In this document: positions 7,706 through 13,897 of the stretch, piece after piece | Layout of the letters: every line of letters begins with the position of its first letter | Position numbering within the stretch: the stretch's first letter is position 1 | Origin: JAYSYM01 sp964543475 | GTDB lineage: Bacteria; Bdellovibrionota; Bdellovibrionia; Bdellovibrionales; JAMPXM01 | Assembly (NCBI GenBank): GCA_964543475.1 | Contig: CAZIYJ010000019.1 | Location: 1-14,270 of the forward strand | DNA length: 14,270 nucleotides | Direction of reading: 5' to 3' | The notes under the pieces: generated by a model | The model's database searches: none | Seen by the model: only the letters and a program-made list of their open reading frames with translations | Told to the model about the DNA's origin: nothing | Translations under genes and position numbers: made by a program

Positions 7706-9703
7706 ATGACAGTCCGATTGAAAATTTACATCTTGTGTTTGGCTCTCTCGATTGTCGGTTGTACGACCTCGGATTCAGATGACATTGACTTAACCGAAGG
7801 CGGAGTCGCTAACGAATTAACTGAAGAAGAACTTGGAAGTGATGTTGCTGCTACTGAAGATGAATTTAACGAAGCAGAAACGGCGTCTACCACAGAGCCT
7901 GCAGTCGATCCTGATTTGGCCGAAGATGTTTTCAACGAAGAGCTCGATCAAAATCAAGCAGAGGCTCCTGCTCCGGCTCCTGAGCCGGCTTCTCCAGAGG
8001 AACAAATTGCTGATATTCCTGAGCCGGCCACAGAGCCAGATATGGCAGCAGAACCACAGATGGCAACAGAAACTGCCTCGGCGGTTGATATTACTAATAT
8101 CCGATACTTGGCTGACCAAGGCGGCCGAGTAGTCATTGATACGAGTGCTCCTGCGACCTATCGAACACGTGAAGTTTCAGCGCAAAATCAAATGGTGATC
8201 GAAATTGCCAACGCTCGTTTGCCCGCAAAGCTAAAACGTCCGTTCATCACAAAAGATTTTAAACAGCCGATTGCATCTATTAACGCTTATCAAGATAGCG
8301 GATCAACGACGGCACGCTTGATCGTTCAATTCAGAGAACCAACGACTGCTGACGTCAATCAACAAGGCGGTAGACTCACTTTAACTGCAAGTGGTTCGTC
8401 TATGTCTGACGAGCAAGTTGCAGACGACGACACTAATTCTACACCTCAAAAACAACAAAATGCAGACGGCCTTGATGCCCAACGTTTTTACGGAAAACCA
8501 ATTAACCTCGAAGTTCGCGAAACGAATATTCGCGACGTCTTTACCTTAATTGCCGAGCAGAGTGGCGCTAACATTGTTATCTCGGACGACGTCAAAGGAA
8601 ATGTAACTCTCAAGCTTCGTCAAATCCCATGGGATCAGGCTCTCGCGATCATTATGAAGACAAAAAATCTCGGCTACGTTCGGCAGGGAAATGTTCTTCG
8701 GATCGCTCCAGTTGAACAACTTCAAAAAGAAACTGACGACTTAAGAAAAATTCAAGATGCACAAAAACTTGCGCAGCCACTTCGTGTAAAAGTCGTTCCC
8801 GTTAATTACGCGAAAGTGTCTGATCTCGCGGGCCAAGTGAAAGACTTCCTTTCACCACGCGGAAAAGTAGTGGCTGACACCCGCACAAGTTCACTCATCA
8901 TCACCGACATCACCGAAAACCTCGATCGCACTACCAACTTGATCAAAGCCCTCGACGTTGCACCACAACAAGTTCTAATCGAAGGAAAAGTTGTTGAAGC
9001 TACTGACAACTTGGTTCGTGACCTGGGAATTAACTGGGGCTTAAGCGGGGAAACTCTCTTCAAAAGAGGAGCAGCGATTTCACCTCGGCTGAATATCTCT
9101 CCGGGCGCAGTGCCTGGTACAGGCCTCGCATTCAATGTAAGTGCAGGAACGATGAAGTATCTCGGCGACTTAACGGCAACCTTAGGCTTAGCCGAAACTC
9201 GCTCACAAGCGAAAGTACTCTCTTCACCTCGAGTAGTGACTCTCAATAACGAAAGCGCCAACATCAAACAGATTACTCAAATTCCTATCCGAAAAGAAAC
9301 CGTGAACAATGGTGCTTCGACAGTTACGCAAGAGTACAAGGCCGTCGAGCTTTCGCTCGAGGTAACTCCGCAAATCACAGCCAGCACCGATGTCTTGCTT
9401 CAAATTGGCTTAAAGCGAGAATTTGCCACAGCAGCACCTGCGGGACAATCGCCTCCAATCGAAACTCGAGAAGCAAAAACAAAAGTGATGGTTCCATCGG
9501 GACAAACTGCGGTCATTGGCGGTATTTATCAAAATGATGAGACAAACACCGAAAATGGCGTGCCAGTTCTAAAGGACGTGCCAGTCGTGGGATGGTTATT
9601 CAAAAAAAAATCCAACACTAATACCAAGCGCGAACTTCTGTTATTCTTAACTCCGAGAATCTTAAGTAAGAGCAAGCCGATCAGTAACGGGGGAGAGCTG
9701 TGA
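7706..9703 (+). CDS. pilQ: Type IV pilus secretin PilQ with N-terminal lipobox
   Basis: PilQ forms the outer-membrane ring through which the pilus passes. ATG 7706 is chosen over the in-frame GTG 7697 because GGGAG at 7693-7697 is spaced eight bases from it. The 665 residues run as follows: signal peptide with lipobox IVGC (Cys19, then Thr); a long acidic Glu/Asp/Ala/Pro linker (about 20-125); one AMIN domain (about 126-228); an STN/N0 domain (about 264-336, INLEVRETNIRDVF...LRIAP); an N1 domain (about 360-420); and the secretin core, whose C-terminal signature VPVLKDVPVVGWLFK plus RELLLFLTPRIL is at about 619-653. Many PilQ proteins have several AMIN domains and no lipid anchor, and M. xanthus PilQ is longer. 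The gene starts 12 bases after pilP and overlaps the next gene by four. Confidence 0.96.
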   Translation: MTVRLKIYILCLALSIVGCTTSDSDDIDLTEGGVANELTEEELGSDVAATEDEFNEAETASTTEPAVDPDLAEDVFNEELDQNQAEAPAPAPEPASPEEQIADIPEPATEPDMAAEPQMATETASAVDITNIRYLADQGGRVVIDTSAPATYRTREVSAQNQMVIEIANARLPAKLKRPFITKDFKQPIASINAYQDSGSTTARLIVQFREPTTADVNQQGGRLTLTASGSSMSDEQVADDDTNSTPQKQQNADGLDAQRFYGKPINLEVRETNIRDVFTLIAEQSGANIVISDDVKGNVTLKLRQIPWDQALAIIMKTKNLGYVRQGNVLRIAPVEQLQKETDDLRKIQDAQKLAQPLRVKVVPVNYAKVSDLAGQVKDFLSPRGKVVADTRTSSLIITDITENLDRTTNLIKALDVAPQQVLIEGKVVEATDNLVRDLGINWGLSGETLFKRGAAISPRLNISPGAVPGTGLAFNVSAGTMKYLGDLTATLGLAETRSQAKVLSSPRVVTLNNESANIKQITQIPIRKETVNNGASTVTQEYKAVELSLEVTPQITASTDVLLQIGLKREFATAAPAGQSPPIETREAKTKVMVPSGQTAVIGGIYQNDETNTENGVPVLKDVPVVGWLFKKKSNTNTKRELLLFLTPRILSKSKPISNGGEL

Positions 9704-10269
9704 GATTGAAGGGTTTAAATCGAAGATTTATATTCCTACTTCTTGCCTCTTCGGTAGTAGTCAGCTGCGACGAAGCGCCAAACAGTTCGCTCGTGATGGA
9801 ACATGATGAAGTCGCAATTGTTGTCCCAGGTAAGGGAAGCAACTGTACAGATAAACGTGGCGGAACTTCTCCGACTCCGACGAGCCTTTCAACTGACTTC
9901 TTTGTTATGAGTACTTTCAGATTAGTTTGGGGCGGGACCAACGAGCTCGCTCAAGGCTTTATTCGAATTACTATTGATCATCCTTACGTGGACGGATCGC
10001 CGATTACGTGTGAAATTTCGGGAACTCTTTTCGAAGATACATTTGGCGTGCCTCCCTTTGCTGCCAATACGACAATCGATATGAATGACCCAATCAATGG
10101 TGCGGCCTGTGCCATCGGGTGCGGCGGACTCAAAAGAAAGGCCGGTCACGAGAACACCAGCTTCTCATCGGTCGCAACAATCGAATTCATCGGTTATTCG
10201 CAAAACAGCGATGGCACTGAACCCAGCCCAGTTCGCGCTAATTCTCAGGTTCGCTTAAATTTCTTCTAA
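9700..10269 (+). CDS. Unrecognised lipoprotein translationally coupled to pilQ
   Basis: I do not recognise this family. The 189-residue product has an arginine-containing N-terminus, a hydrophobic core (about 10-21) and lipobox VVSC with Cys23 as the lipidation site. Asp24 at position +2 would favour retention in the inner membrane under the E. coli Lol rule, which may not hold in this phylum. The mature part is rich in beta-forming and Thr/Ser/Gly residues and has four further cysteines (49, 104, 137, 141; the last two in CAIGCGG), enough for two disulfides in the periplasm. I see no TPR repeats, so it does not look like a Tgl/PilF-type pilotin. The GTG start lies in a GTGA overlap with pilQ, after a GGGGGAG run (9689-9695). 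This position makes it the final gene of the pil operon and a candidate secretin or pilus accessory protein. Confidence 0.8.
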   Translation: MRLKGLNRRFIFLLLASSVVVSCDEAPNSSLVMEHDEVAIVVPGKGSNCTDKRGGTSPTPTSLSTDFFVMSTFRLVWGGTNELAQGFIRITIDHPYVDGSPITCEISGTLFEDTFGVPPFAANTTIDMNDPINGAACAIGCGGLKRKAGHENTSFSSVATIEFIGYSQNSDGTEPSPVRANSQVRLNFF

Positions 10270-10290
10270 CCAGAGTTTTCTTAAGCGAAC
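10249..10290 (+). repeat. Perfect 10-bp inverted repeat across the end of the pil operon
   Basis: GTTCGCTTAA (10249-10258) and TTAAGCGAAC (10281-10290) are exact reverse complements separated by 22 bases. The left arm lies in the last codons of the lipoprotein gene and the right arm after its TAA. In RNA it could form a stem with a large loop at the operon's 3' end. No T-run follows (GCTCCTTCAC), so it is not a normal intrinsic terminator. It may stabilise the 3' end, act in Rho-dependent termination, or be a protein-binding site near the rarA start. Confidence 0.5.
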
Positions 10291-10336
10291 GCTCCTTCAC
10301 TTGATAAACAGCCACATCATCTAATAGAACATCCGA

Positions 10337-11710
10337 ATGGATTTGTTCGGCTTCGCTCATGATCAATCAGACCTGCCACTCGGTAGCCCGCTATCAGAGC
10401 TCTTACGCCCAAAGAATCTCGAAGAAATGCTCGGGCAGCCCAAAATTCTCGGCGAAAACACTCCATGGCGAAAGCTGATCGCCTCAGGCCAAATTCCAAG
10501 CTTAATTCTTTGGGGTCCTCCGGGCTCTGGCAAAACGACTTTCGCGCTTTTAGTAACTAAGTACCTCGAAGCTGAAGTTATCAATCAAAACGCAATTGAA
10601 ATGGGAGCAAAGGCTCTCAGAGAATTGGGCGAAGCGGCTCGCAGACGAAGGCTTGAGTACCAGCGAAAAACTGTTCTCTTTATCGATGAAATACATCGTC
10701 TCAACAAAGCTCAACAAGATGTACTACTTCCGTTTGTTGAGCGCGGCGACCTTTTACTTATTGGAGCGACGACAGAAAATCCAAGTTACGAGCTTAATTC
10801 AGCTCTGCTCAGTCGCTGCCGAATCTTAGTGTTTGAGCGCCTCAGTCACTCCGACTTATCAGCATTGTTCGGTCGCGCCTGTGCTTCAAAAAAACTTTCG
10901 CCCGAGACTGTAGTCACAGCCGACGCTTTAGTTTCTCTCTGTGAAATGGCAGACGGTGACGGCCGACGACTCATTACGATGAGTGATGTAATTCTAAATG
11001 TAAAAGCCGCATCTCAAGACACCGATCAGCAATCTGAAGTGAGTGGAGACCAACTAACTTCAACCATCATTGATCCGTCTGTGATTAGCTGGCCACTTAC
11101 GCCCGAGCTCCTCCCGCAGATATTAGATGTCCCACATTTGCGGTACGACAAGACAGCTGACGAGCACTACGACACAGTTTCAGCCTTTATTAAATGCGTT
11201 CGCGGCTCAGATCCCGACGCCGCCATCTATTATTTAGCAAGAATGATCAAGGGTGGTGAAGACCCAGTGTTCATCGCAAGACGTCTTGTGATTTTAGCTT
11301 CCGAAGACATTGGCAATGCCGACCCAAGAGCTCTCACTTTAGCAATTTCAGGGCTTCAAGCCGTCGAATTAGTAGGGTGGCCCGAAGCACGAATTTGCTT
11401 GGCGCAAGTGACAACTTACCTCGCGTCGGCACCAAAATCGAACCGATCATATGTAGCGATTAATGATGCTCTTGAATACGTCGAAAAAACCGGCTCTCTC
11501 CCGATCCCACTTTCGCTTCGCTCAGCCAAAACGTCAGCGATGAAAAATCTCGGTTACGGTAAAGGGTATAAGTATTCTCACGATTCAGAAAAGGGCTTTA
11601 AGGCGCAACAATTTCTTCCTGACGACGCCAAAGAACAAAAGTTCTACGAGCCCACCGATCACGGCTTCGAAAAAAACATCCGCCAATATTTAGAGTGGCT
11701 CCGAAAATGA
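10337..11710 (+). CDS. rarA: Replication-associated recombination protein A (RarA/MgsA AAA+ ATPase)
   Basis: RarA is a clamp-loader-like AAA+ ATPase that acts at stalled or damaged replication forks with single-strand-binding protein. The 457 residues show Walker A WGPPGSGKTT (about 59-68), Walker B LFIDEIHR (about 114-121), sensor-1 GATTENPS (about 143-150), an arginine-finger region LLSRCR (about 157-162), and the C-terminal tetramerisation domain with SAFIKCVRGSDPDAAIYYLARM, FIARRLVILASEDIG, LGYGKGYKYSHD and FYEP. The segment usually reading like SAVxSGVKxIR is replaced by NQNAIEMGAKALRELGE, a noticeable deviation. ATG 10337 is the only plausible start, since an in-frame TAG lies 12 bases upstream, yet no Shine-Dalgarno sequence precedes it. 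Its stop overlaps the ogt start as ATGA, so the two repair genes are coupled. Confidence 0.95.
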   Translation: MDLFGFAHDQSDLPLGSPLSELLRPKNLEEMLGQPKILGENTPWRKLIASGQIPSLILWGPPGSGKTTFALLVTKYLEAEVINQNAIEMGAKALRELGEAARRRRLEYQRKTVLFIDEIHRLNKAQQDVLLPFVERGDLLLIGATTENPSYELNSALLSRCRILVFERLSHSDLSALFGRACASKKLSPETVVTADALVSLCEMADGDGRRLITMSDVILNVKAASQDTDQQSEVSGDQLTSTIIDPSVISWPLTPELLPQILDVPHLRYDKTADEHYDTVSAFIKCVRGSDPDAAIYYLARMIKGGEDPVFIARRLVILASEDIGNADPRALTLAISGLQAVELVGWPEARICLAQVTTYLASAPKSNRSYVAINDALEYVEKTGSLPIPLSLRSAKTSAMKNLGYGKGYKYSHDSEKGFKAQQFLPDDAKEQKFYEPTDHGFEKNIRQYLEWLRK

Positions 11711-12189
11711 AACACGTTTTTCAGCGCTACCGGTCGCCGGTCGGAACCCTCTCAATAGTTGCGAACTCAAGAGCCCTTGTGTCGGTTTGGTTTGGCGAAC
11801 AGCTTGCGACTGGCTTTAACGACGCCGTCGAAGAGCGAAACGAAGTGATTCAAAAGACGATTAAACAACTAGATGAGTATTTTGCGGGAGCACGGACGAT
11901 ATTTGATCTTCCTGTCGAGCCGGCAGGAACCGAGTTTCAAAAGCAAGTTTGGAAGACCCTGCAGAAAATTCCCTTCGGTCAAACTGTTACCTATGGTGCT
12001 CAGGCCAATATGCTCGGAAAACCAAATGCCTCACGTGCAGTGGGAGCAGCGAACGGTAAAAATCCAATTACCATCATCATCCCATGTCACCGAGTTATCG
12101 GATCCGACGGTTCTCTTACAGGTTTCTCTGGCGGCTTAGATATAAAGAAAAAATTATTGAAGCTTGAGAATTCCGTATTCAGAAATTAA
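11707..12189 (+). CDS. ogt: Methylated-DNA--protein-cysteine S-methyltransferase
   Basis: This suicide repair protein moves the alkyl group from O6-alkylguanine in DNA to its own cysteine. The 160-residue form has a short N-terminal domain (MKHVFQRYRSPVGTLSIVAN) and a complete C-terminal domain. Visible motifs are the wing/helix block IPFGQTVTYGAQA (about 88-100), the arginine finger ASRAVGAANGKNP (Arg110) and the active site IIPCHRVIGSDGSLTGFSGG with nucleophile Cys127. There is no AraC-like DNA-binding domain, so it is the Ogt/MGMT type and not Ada. ATG 11707, within an ATGA overlap with rarA, is preferred to the in-frame GTG at 11695; no strong ribosome binding site is visible, which fits translation coupled to rarA. 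A strong terminator hairpin follows within a few bases. Confidence 0.94.
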   Translation: MKHVFQRYRSPVGTLSIVANSRALVSVWFGEQLATGFNDAVEERNEVIQKTIKQLDEYFAGARTIFDLPVEPAGTEFQKQVWKTLQKIPFGQTVTYGAQANMLGKPNASRAVGAANGKNPITIIIPCHRVIGSDGSLTGFSGGLDIKKKLLKLENSVFRN

Positions 12190-12192
12190 CCG

Positions 12193-12238
12193 GGATCCCT
12201 GTATACCTGTTAACTAGTATACTGGGATCCACGTTTTT
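12193..12238 (+). terminator. Intrinsic terminator between convergent ogt and cupin genes
   Basis: The left arm GGATCCCTGTATAC (12193-12206) pairs with GTATACTGGGATCC (12217-12230): 14 positions with a single T-T mismatch and a 10-base loop. Five Ts follow at 12234-12238, three bases after the stem. It starts three bases after the ogt stop. Its T-run overlaps the minus-strand cupin stop codon (12237-12239), so it probably also helps end cupin transcription, although the minus-strand tail (CGGTTAATTT) is a poorer U-tract. Confidence 0.88.
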
Positions 12239-12542
12239 AGAATGGTCGTTTCGCGACTATGCACACGCAAGGGCTTTCGCCCTCTGCTGTTTTTGAGTGT
12301 CGAGTGTTCGACGGAATATCAATCCGATCGCCAGCGCGTAATAACAATTGATTGCCCGCAATATTCAACATCATCGATCCAGAGACCACCATTCGAATTT
12401 CATCAAACGGGTGACGATGATCTTTCACGTTAGCCTGTGCAGGAAAAGTCTCTTCGTATGGCTCAAGTCCCTCTGAAGCAAACATCATTTTAATTTGATC
12501 TTCTGAAGGAACAACTGCGGCTTGCCATCTTGTAACGATCAT
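12237..12542 (-). CDS. Small single-domain cupin protein
   Basis: This 101-residue protein is essentially one cupin beta-barrel. Motif 1 reads HRHPFDEIRMVVSG, matching HxHx3Ex6G and providing two His and one Glu as likely metal ligands. Motif 2 reads GDRIDIPSNTRH and supplies the third His. Substrate and reaction cannot be inferred; dioxygenase-like, isomerase-like and pure sensing roles are all known for small cupins. The frame is open upstream to a TTG at 12611, but ATG 12542 is preferred: GAGG lies seven bases before it and a promoter-like pair (12583-12611) overlaps the longer version. It is the only minus-strand gene here and converges on ogt. Confidence 0.8.
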   Translation of the reverse strand: MIVTRWQAAVVPSEDQIKMMFASEGLEPYEETFPAQANVKDHRHPFDEIRMVVSGSMMLNIAGNQLLLRAGDRIDIPSNTRHSKTAEGESPCVCIVAKRPF

Positions 12543-12582
12543 CGATTTACCTCGAGGAAACTCATAAAAATTCGTCCGATGT

Positions 12583-12611
12583 AGTATGTGAGTAACGCAG
12601 AAACTTGGCAA
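12583..12611 (-). promoter_or_regulatory. Candidate promoter for the cupin gene
   Basis: On the minus strand TTGCCA (12611-12606, five of six -35 bases) is followed after exactly 17 bases by CATACT (12588-12583, four of six -10 bases). Transcription would start near 12576, giving a leader of about 33 bases before ATG 12542 and fitting the GAGG ribosome binding site. The call rests only on consensus match. Confidence 0.42.
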
Positions 12612-12630
12612 AGCTTTCCTTCTTTAACAA

Positions 12631-12662
12631 CTCAGCTTGAACCTAGATAGCCTCAAGCTGAG
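12631..12662. repeat. Perfect inverted repeat upstream of the cupin promoter, possible operator
   Basis: CTCAGCTTGA (12631-12640) and TCAAGCTGAG (12653-12662) are exact reverse complements separated by 12 bases, so the arm centres are 22 bases (about two helical turns) apart. The element sits about 20 bases upstream of the candidate cupin -35, where an activator dimer could bind. Neither strand has a T-run after it, which argues against a terminator. The function is inferred. Confidence 0.5.
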
Positions 12663-12849
12663 ACAGCGTAGCCACCTGAAATCACTCAAGAATGACTTAA
12701 GATAAGACACTTTTCTCTAAGGTCCTCGCCCTAGTGATGGTTTTTCAGCTTCTGCTCGCGATTTTCTTTAGTGGCAAAATTTAATCGTCGATAGGTACTT
12801 GAGCGAACACAACTTGATTACACATCGCTACTTACGAGGAAGGTCGAAA

Positions 12850-13365
12850 GTGACAGAGACGCAGGCGAAACAACTTCAATGCTTAACGCAGATATTGGAG
12901 TTTATCGCACAAAGTTCAGGACTGAAGCGCAAGCCTTCGATCAATGAAGGCGCACTTCACATTTACCAAGCCATCGATGGTAAATCCCTGACGATTGCTC
13001 CTGAAAATCTTGAAGACGTTTTGTGTCGCACAGATGTTGATGGACGCGATTTCATCCAGGTAAACTTCTGCAGCGGAACAAAAATTCTTCTCACTGATTC
13101 TCTCATTGGCTTTAAGCCTGCTAACCTTCAAGGTCTCGACGTATCGAAGCTTCCGAAAGTAGTAACAACTCCTGATATCATTAGTGTGTTCGATGCGATT
13201 CAAGAAGCGCTTCACTCAGGCGATCAAAAAGACGAAGAAGTTTTGGTCCTCAAAAGAGTTTTCGACGCAGTCGTAGCGGGCGGAGAGTCGATCGGGTTCG
13301 ATCTTACAAAAGAGAAGTCCTGGATCGCACGCGTACCCACACATATTTTCAAAGCCAACGCTTAA
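12850..13365 (+). CDS. Hypothetical soluble protein upstream of the stable-RNA genes
   Basis: I do not recognise this family. GTG 12850 is chosen because GAGGAAGG (12836-12843) precedes it at normal spacing; an in-frame TTG at 12799 would add 17 residues but has a poor binding site. The product has 171 residues, no signal peptide and no membrane segment. An N-terminal helical part (about 1-35) is followed by a probably beta-rich middle (SLTIAPENLEDVLCRTDVDG, then DFIQVNFCSGTKILLTDSLIGFKP, about 48-94) and a helical C-terminal half. There are three cysteines, in LQC, VLC and NFC. The middle block looks like a conserved core and not random coding, and codon use resembles the neighbours. No terminator is evident after it, so read-through into the tRNA/16S region is possible. 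Confidence 0.7.
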   Translation: MTETQAKQLQCLTQILEFIAQSSGLKRKPSINEGALHIYQAIDGKSLTIAPENLEDVLCRTDVDGRDFIQVNFCSGTKILLTDSLIGFKPANLQGLDVSKLPKVVTTPDIISVFDAIQEALHSGDQKDEEVLVLKRVFDAVVAGGESIGFDLTKEKSWIARVPTHIFKANA

Positions 13366-13493
13366 TCATGCTTATCTGTTCATCAAATCTGAACTTAGAC
13401 CTACCGGCAAAGCCCTTTTCTGAGCCTTATTTAGGCGATTCCATACCGAGACCTCAGTACTCTTGAGAAAAATCAAAGTTTATACGAATCTGT

Positions 13494-13521
13494 TTGACCG
13501 GCGAAACAAGCCTGGTATTAA
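13494..13521 (+). promoter_or_regulatory. Stable-RNA promoter for tRNA-Ala with GC-rich discriminator
   Basis: TTGACC (13494-13499) and TATTAA (13516-13521) are separated by 16 bases. The following bases GTGGCCCC (13522-13529) form a GC-rich discriminator, a hallmark of promoters repressed in the stringent response. Transcription would begin near 13529, about 17 bases before the tRNA. The sequence matches are moderate, but position and discriminator together make it likely. Confidence 0.55.
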
Positions 13522-13545
13522 GTGGCCCCTCGTCGAATTGTAAGT

Positions 13546-13621
13546 GGGGGCATAGCTCAGCTGGGAGAGCGCCTGATTTGCATTCAGGAGGTCGCAGGTT
13601 CGATCCCTGTTGCCTCCACCA
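13546..13621 (+). tRNA. tRNA-Ala (anticodon UGC)
   Basis: This is a complete 76-nt tRNA with encoded CCA. The acceptor stem GGGGGCA pairs with TGCCTCC and includes the G3-U70 wobble that identifies alanine tRNAs. The D-arm is AGCTCAGCTGGGAGAGC. The anticodon stem CCTGA/TCAGG encloses loop TTTGCAT with anticodon TGC at 13579-13581. The T-arm contains GGTTCGATCCC. It reads GCA and, by wobble, other Ala codons. It lies about 276 bases upstream of the 16S gene and not in the 16S-23S spacer where tRNA-Ala(UGC) is usually found. Confidence 0.98.
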
Positions 13622-13656
13622 TTTGCTAGATTTATGCGGTAGTTCCTTACAGAATT

Positions 13657-13714
13657 ACCAAATTAAAAAATCTAGTAAAAAAAGTTTGACGAGAAGTGCA
13701 AGGTTGTTTAGAAC
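13657..13714 (+). promoter_or_regulatory. 16S rRNA promoter with UP-like A/T block
   Basis: TTGACG (-35, 13686-13691; five of six) and TAGAAC (-10, 13709-13714; four of six) are spaced by 17 bases. Immediately upstream, 13657-13685 is almost entirely A and T with A-runs, as in UP elements bound by the RNA polymerase alpha subunit at rRNA promoters. Transcription would begin near 13721, upstream of the boxA-like element. This promoter would let 16S be made independently of the tRNA. Confidence 0.55.
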
Positions 13715-13738
13715 TCTCAGTTCGCACTAAAGCATATC

Positions 13739-13750
13739 GCTCTTTGAAAA
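13739..13750 (+). promoter_or_regulatory. boxA-like rRNA antitermination element
   Basis: GCTCTTTGAAAA closely matches the bacterial rRNA leader boxA (TGCTCTTTAACA type), which binds NusB/NusE to prevent early termination. It lies downstream of the proposed 16S promoter and about 150 bases before the mature 16S 5' end, the expected place. Confidence 0.72.
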
Positions 13751-13897
13751 CTAAATAGCTAGTAAAGCAAAGTATTGAGTTGCTTCTAGAAGATGAACTT
13801 TCGAGTTCAAATTCGACGAAGCTGTAATAATTAATTAAGCATACAGAAACTTGTTTTGTTGTTCGCAAGAACGGCAAACACAAATTCTTACAGTTTT

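Larger units (their letters stand above)
12543..12849. other. Divergent intergenic region between cupin and hypothetical gene
   Basis: This 307-base gap holds the cupin promoter candidate (12583-12611, minus), a perfect inverted repeat (12631-12662) and the ribosome binding site of the following gene (GAGGAAGG, 12836-12843). Between 12663 and 12798 I see no convincing gene. A short open stretch around 12704-12784 encodes hydrophobic residues but has no well-placed start or binding site. I found no convincing promoter for the rightward gene. Confidence 0.6.
13622..13897 (+). other. tRNA-16S spacer and 16S rRNA leader
   Basis: No protein gene is seen here. The region contains an A/T-rich block and promoter (13657-13714), a boxA-like element (13739-13750), the palindrome CTTCTAGAAG (13783-13792), and a 6-bp hairpin with a TTCG loop (13794-13809, TGAACT/AGTTCA). 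The last part should include the left strand of the 16S processing stalk cut by RNase III; its partner would lie beyond the 16S 3' end, outside the window. Confidence 0.6.

Noticed and set aside
7817..8136. Several overlapping open frames on both strands in the PilQ linker
   Set aside because: They arise from the repetitive GAAGAA/GCTCC composition of the acidic linker; none has a domain or good start context.
8806..9267. 153-codon minus-strand open frame inside pilQ
   Set aside because: It is antisense to the conserved N1/secretin core of PilQ, is Ser/Thr/Arg-rich with no domain, and has no supporting promoter or binding site.
12734..12784. Tiny hydrophobic peptide (GTG/ATG at 12734/12737, MMVFQLLLAIFFSGKI)
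   Set aside because: The only purine-rich site (AAGG near 12718) is too far from the start and there is no promoter evidence; the hydrophobic run may be chance. It is worth rechecking only if conserved in relatives.
13378..13440. Terminator after the hypothetical gene (GTTCA/TGAAC, GCCT/AGGC)
   Set aside because: Stems are only 4-5 bp and lack a following T-run.
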